Source: Bacillus sp. sid0103 (GTDB lineage: Bacteria > Bacillota > Bacilli > Bacillales_B > DSM-18226). Taken from it: a stretch of 64,000 nucleotides of DNA. The stretch spans positions 186,001 through 250,000 of the forward strand of contig NZ_JAHUWN010000001.1 of NCBI RefSeq assembly GCF_019219025.1. The letters are read 5' to 3'. The notes under the pieces were generated by a model. The model was given only the letters and a program-made list of their open reading frames with translations, did no database searches and had not been told where the DNA came from. This document shows positions 62,944 to 64,000 of this stretch, in pieces. Position 1 is the first letter of the stretch. Each line of letters starts with the position of its first letter. A program made the translations under genes and the position numbers.

Positions 62944-63249
62944 TTATTTCGCTTCAGCCTGATGTTTTTTCGTTTGATGTAAGCGTATTTTATAGATGAT
63001 CAATAACACCGCCGCACCTGCGAGTCCTTCTGCAATCGGTAATGCATAAGAAAAAATCAACATTACAAAGCATCCAATTAATAAGCAAATATAAATCACG
63101 ATGTTTTTCAAAAGAGGCAATTTTTTTGCAAAGCCTAACTTATATACAATGGCCGCTAAAATTACAATATATAGATACTGTAACCACACAGCGGTTTTTA
63201 CATCGGTTAGTTCAATGAAAAATCTAAGACTAGGAGAGAATCCTTCCAT
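62944..63249 (-). CDS. ylaH: YlaH-like membrane protein
   Basis: 101 residues with three membrane segments (about 20-38, 47-65, 68-88) and a basic His/Lys C-terminus. YlaH family (PF14036-type), next to typA in bacilli. Function unknown. Confidence 0.85.
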   Translation of the reverse strand: MEGFSPSLRFFIELTDVKTAVWLQYLYIVILAAIVYKLGFAKKLPLLKNIVIYICLLIGCFVMLIFSYALPIAEGLAGAAVLLIIYKIRLHQTKKHQAEAK

Positions 63250-63268
63250 CTTCTTGCACTCCTTTTAC

Positions 63269-64000
63269 TTAACTCTGTTCAGCATATTTTTTCTTTTTAG
63301 CAGCTCTTTCACGTTCATTTTTATCAAGAATTTTCTTACGAAGACGAATTGATTCTGGAGTAACCTCACAATATTCATCTTCATTTAAATATTCTAATGA
63401 CTCTTCTAATGTCATGATACGCGGTTTTTTAATAACAGAAGTTTGATCTTTGTTCGCTGAACGGACATTTGTCGCCTGTTTCATTTTTGTTATATTAACA
63501 GTGATGTCATTTTCACGAGTGTTTTCGCCTACAATCATGCCTTCGTAGATTTCCGTTCCCGGCTCAACGAAAATAGTTCCACGGTCTTCTACTTGCATGA
63601 TACCATATGTCGATGCTTTTCCTGATTCCATTGACACAAGTACACCTTGATGTCTTCCGCCGACTTGACCAGGTAACATTGGCTGATAGCTATCAAAGGT
63701 ATGATTAATAATTCCATACCCACGAGTCATTGTTAGGAACTCGGTTGTGTAACCAATTAATCCACGTGCTGGTACGTTAAAGATTAAGCGTACTTGACCT
63801 GAACCATTGTTAATCATATCTATCATTTCGCCTTTACGGGCACCAATTGATTCCATGACTGAACCAGTATGTTCTTCTGGTACATCAATTTGAACTCTTT
63901 CAACTGGTTCACAGCGAACACCATCAACTTCTTTAACGATAACTTCAGGTTTTGAAACTTGAAGTTCATAACCTTCACGACGCATGTTTTCAATAAGAAT
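63269..64000 (-). CDS. typA: GTPase TypA/BipA, C-terminal part
   Basis: Only the last 243 codons are in the window; the GTPase domain lies beyond the right edge. Visible: EF-G-like domain V (EPVERVQIDVPEEHTGSVMESIGARKGEM, VRLIFNVPARGLIGYTTEFLTMTRGYGIINHTF) and the BipA-specific C-terminal domain (KQATNVRSANKDQT; MTLEESLEYLNEDEYCEVTPESIRLRKKIL). Ribosome-binding GTPase active in stress and ribosome assembly. Named ylaG in B. subtilis. Confidence 0.95.
   Translation of the reverse strand: MLIENMRREGYELQVSKPEVIVKEVDGVRCEPVERVQIDVPEEHTGSVMESIGARKGEMIDMINNGSGQVRLIFNVPARGLIGYTTEFLTMTRGYGIINHTFDSYQPMLPGQVGGRHQGVLVSMESGKASTYGIMQVEDRGTIFVEPGTEIYEGMIVGENTRENDITVNITKMKQATNVRSANKDQTSVIKKPRIMTLEESLEYLNEDEYCEVTPESIRLRKKILDKNERERAAKKKKYAEQS

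Overview
The window is an AT-rich chromosomal segment from an endospore-forming member of the Bacillaceae, probably in or near Neobacillus, Cytobacillus or related Bacillus genera. Evidence: the spoIIGA-sigE-sigG locus, spoVD and spoVE, the conserved yla/ylb genes, a caa3 oxidase locus and bacillithiol synthesis (bshC). Read on the minus strand, gene order follows the B. subtilis interval from ylaG (typA) to ylmD almost gene for gene, with a few local insertions and losses. The species cannot be fixed from sequence alone. No prophage, complete insertion sequence, CRISPR array, tRNA or rRNA was seen.

Layout, left to right: (1) 1-3250: ylmD (partial), ylmC, and the sporulation sigma locus sigG, sigE, spoIIGA. 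(2) 3450-23070: the division and cell-wall (dcw) cluster ftsZ, ftsA, sbp, ylxX, ylxW, divIB, murB, murG, spoVE, murD, mraY, a small Mur-ligase N-domain protein, murE, spoVD, pbpB, ftsL, rsmH, mraZ, all transcribed leftwards. (3) 23376-30350: bshC, a DUF3397 membrane protein, panE, a three-gene biotin-dependent acyl-CoA carboxylase operon, and divergent ylbP. (4) 30390-44995: the ylb block (ylbO, a crotonase homologue, rpmF, ylbN, tmcAL, ylbL, ylbK, ylbJ, coaD, rsmD, ylbG, ylbF, ylbE, ylbD, a thioesterase, ylbC, ylbB, ylbA-like). (5) 45250-53430: caa3 oxidase structural and assembly genes (ctaM-like, ctaG, ctaF-E-D-C, ctaB, divergent ctaA). (6) 53470-64000: pyc, ftsW, ylaN, ylaL, phoH-like ylaK, ylaJ, an FMN-dependent oxidase-like protein, ylaI, ylaH and typA (partial).

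Functionally the window joins septum and peptidoglycan synthesis (Mur ligases, MraY, MurG, two SEDS polymerases, two class B PBPs, the FtsZ ring) to the control of sporulation (SpoIIGA processes pro-sigma-E; sigma-G follows), and then to aerobic respiration and anaplerosis (heme A synthesis, caa3 oxidase, pyruvate carboxylase). Most genes are core genome. Many true starts are GTG or TTG, chosen here by Shine-Dalgarno spacing; ylbC appears to start at CTG.

The least expected signals are: a family of non-coding, transposon-like inverted-repeat elements at several stages of internal deletion, four copies carrying 8-bp flanking duplications; a structured RNA region between rsmD and a divergent small gene; 10-bp-spaced GTGG repeats before mraZ that look like an autoregulatory operator; a spoIIG promoter that keeps the unusual 22-bp spacer; and a stand-alone Mur-ligase N-terminal domain inside the dcw cluster. 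I did not find a convincing wholly new multi-gene system.
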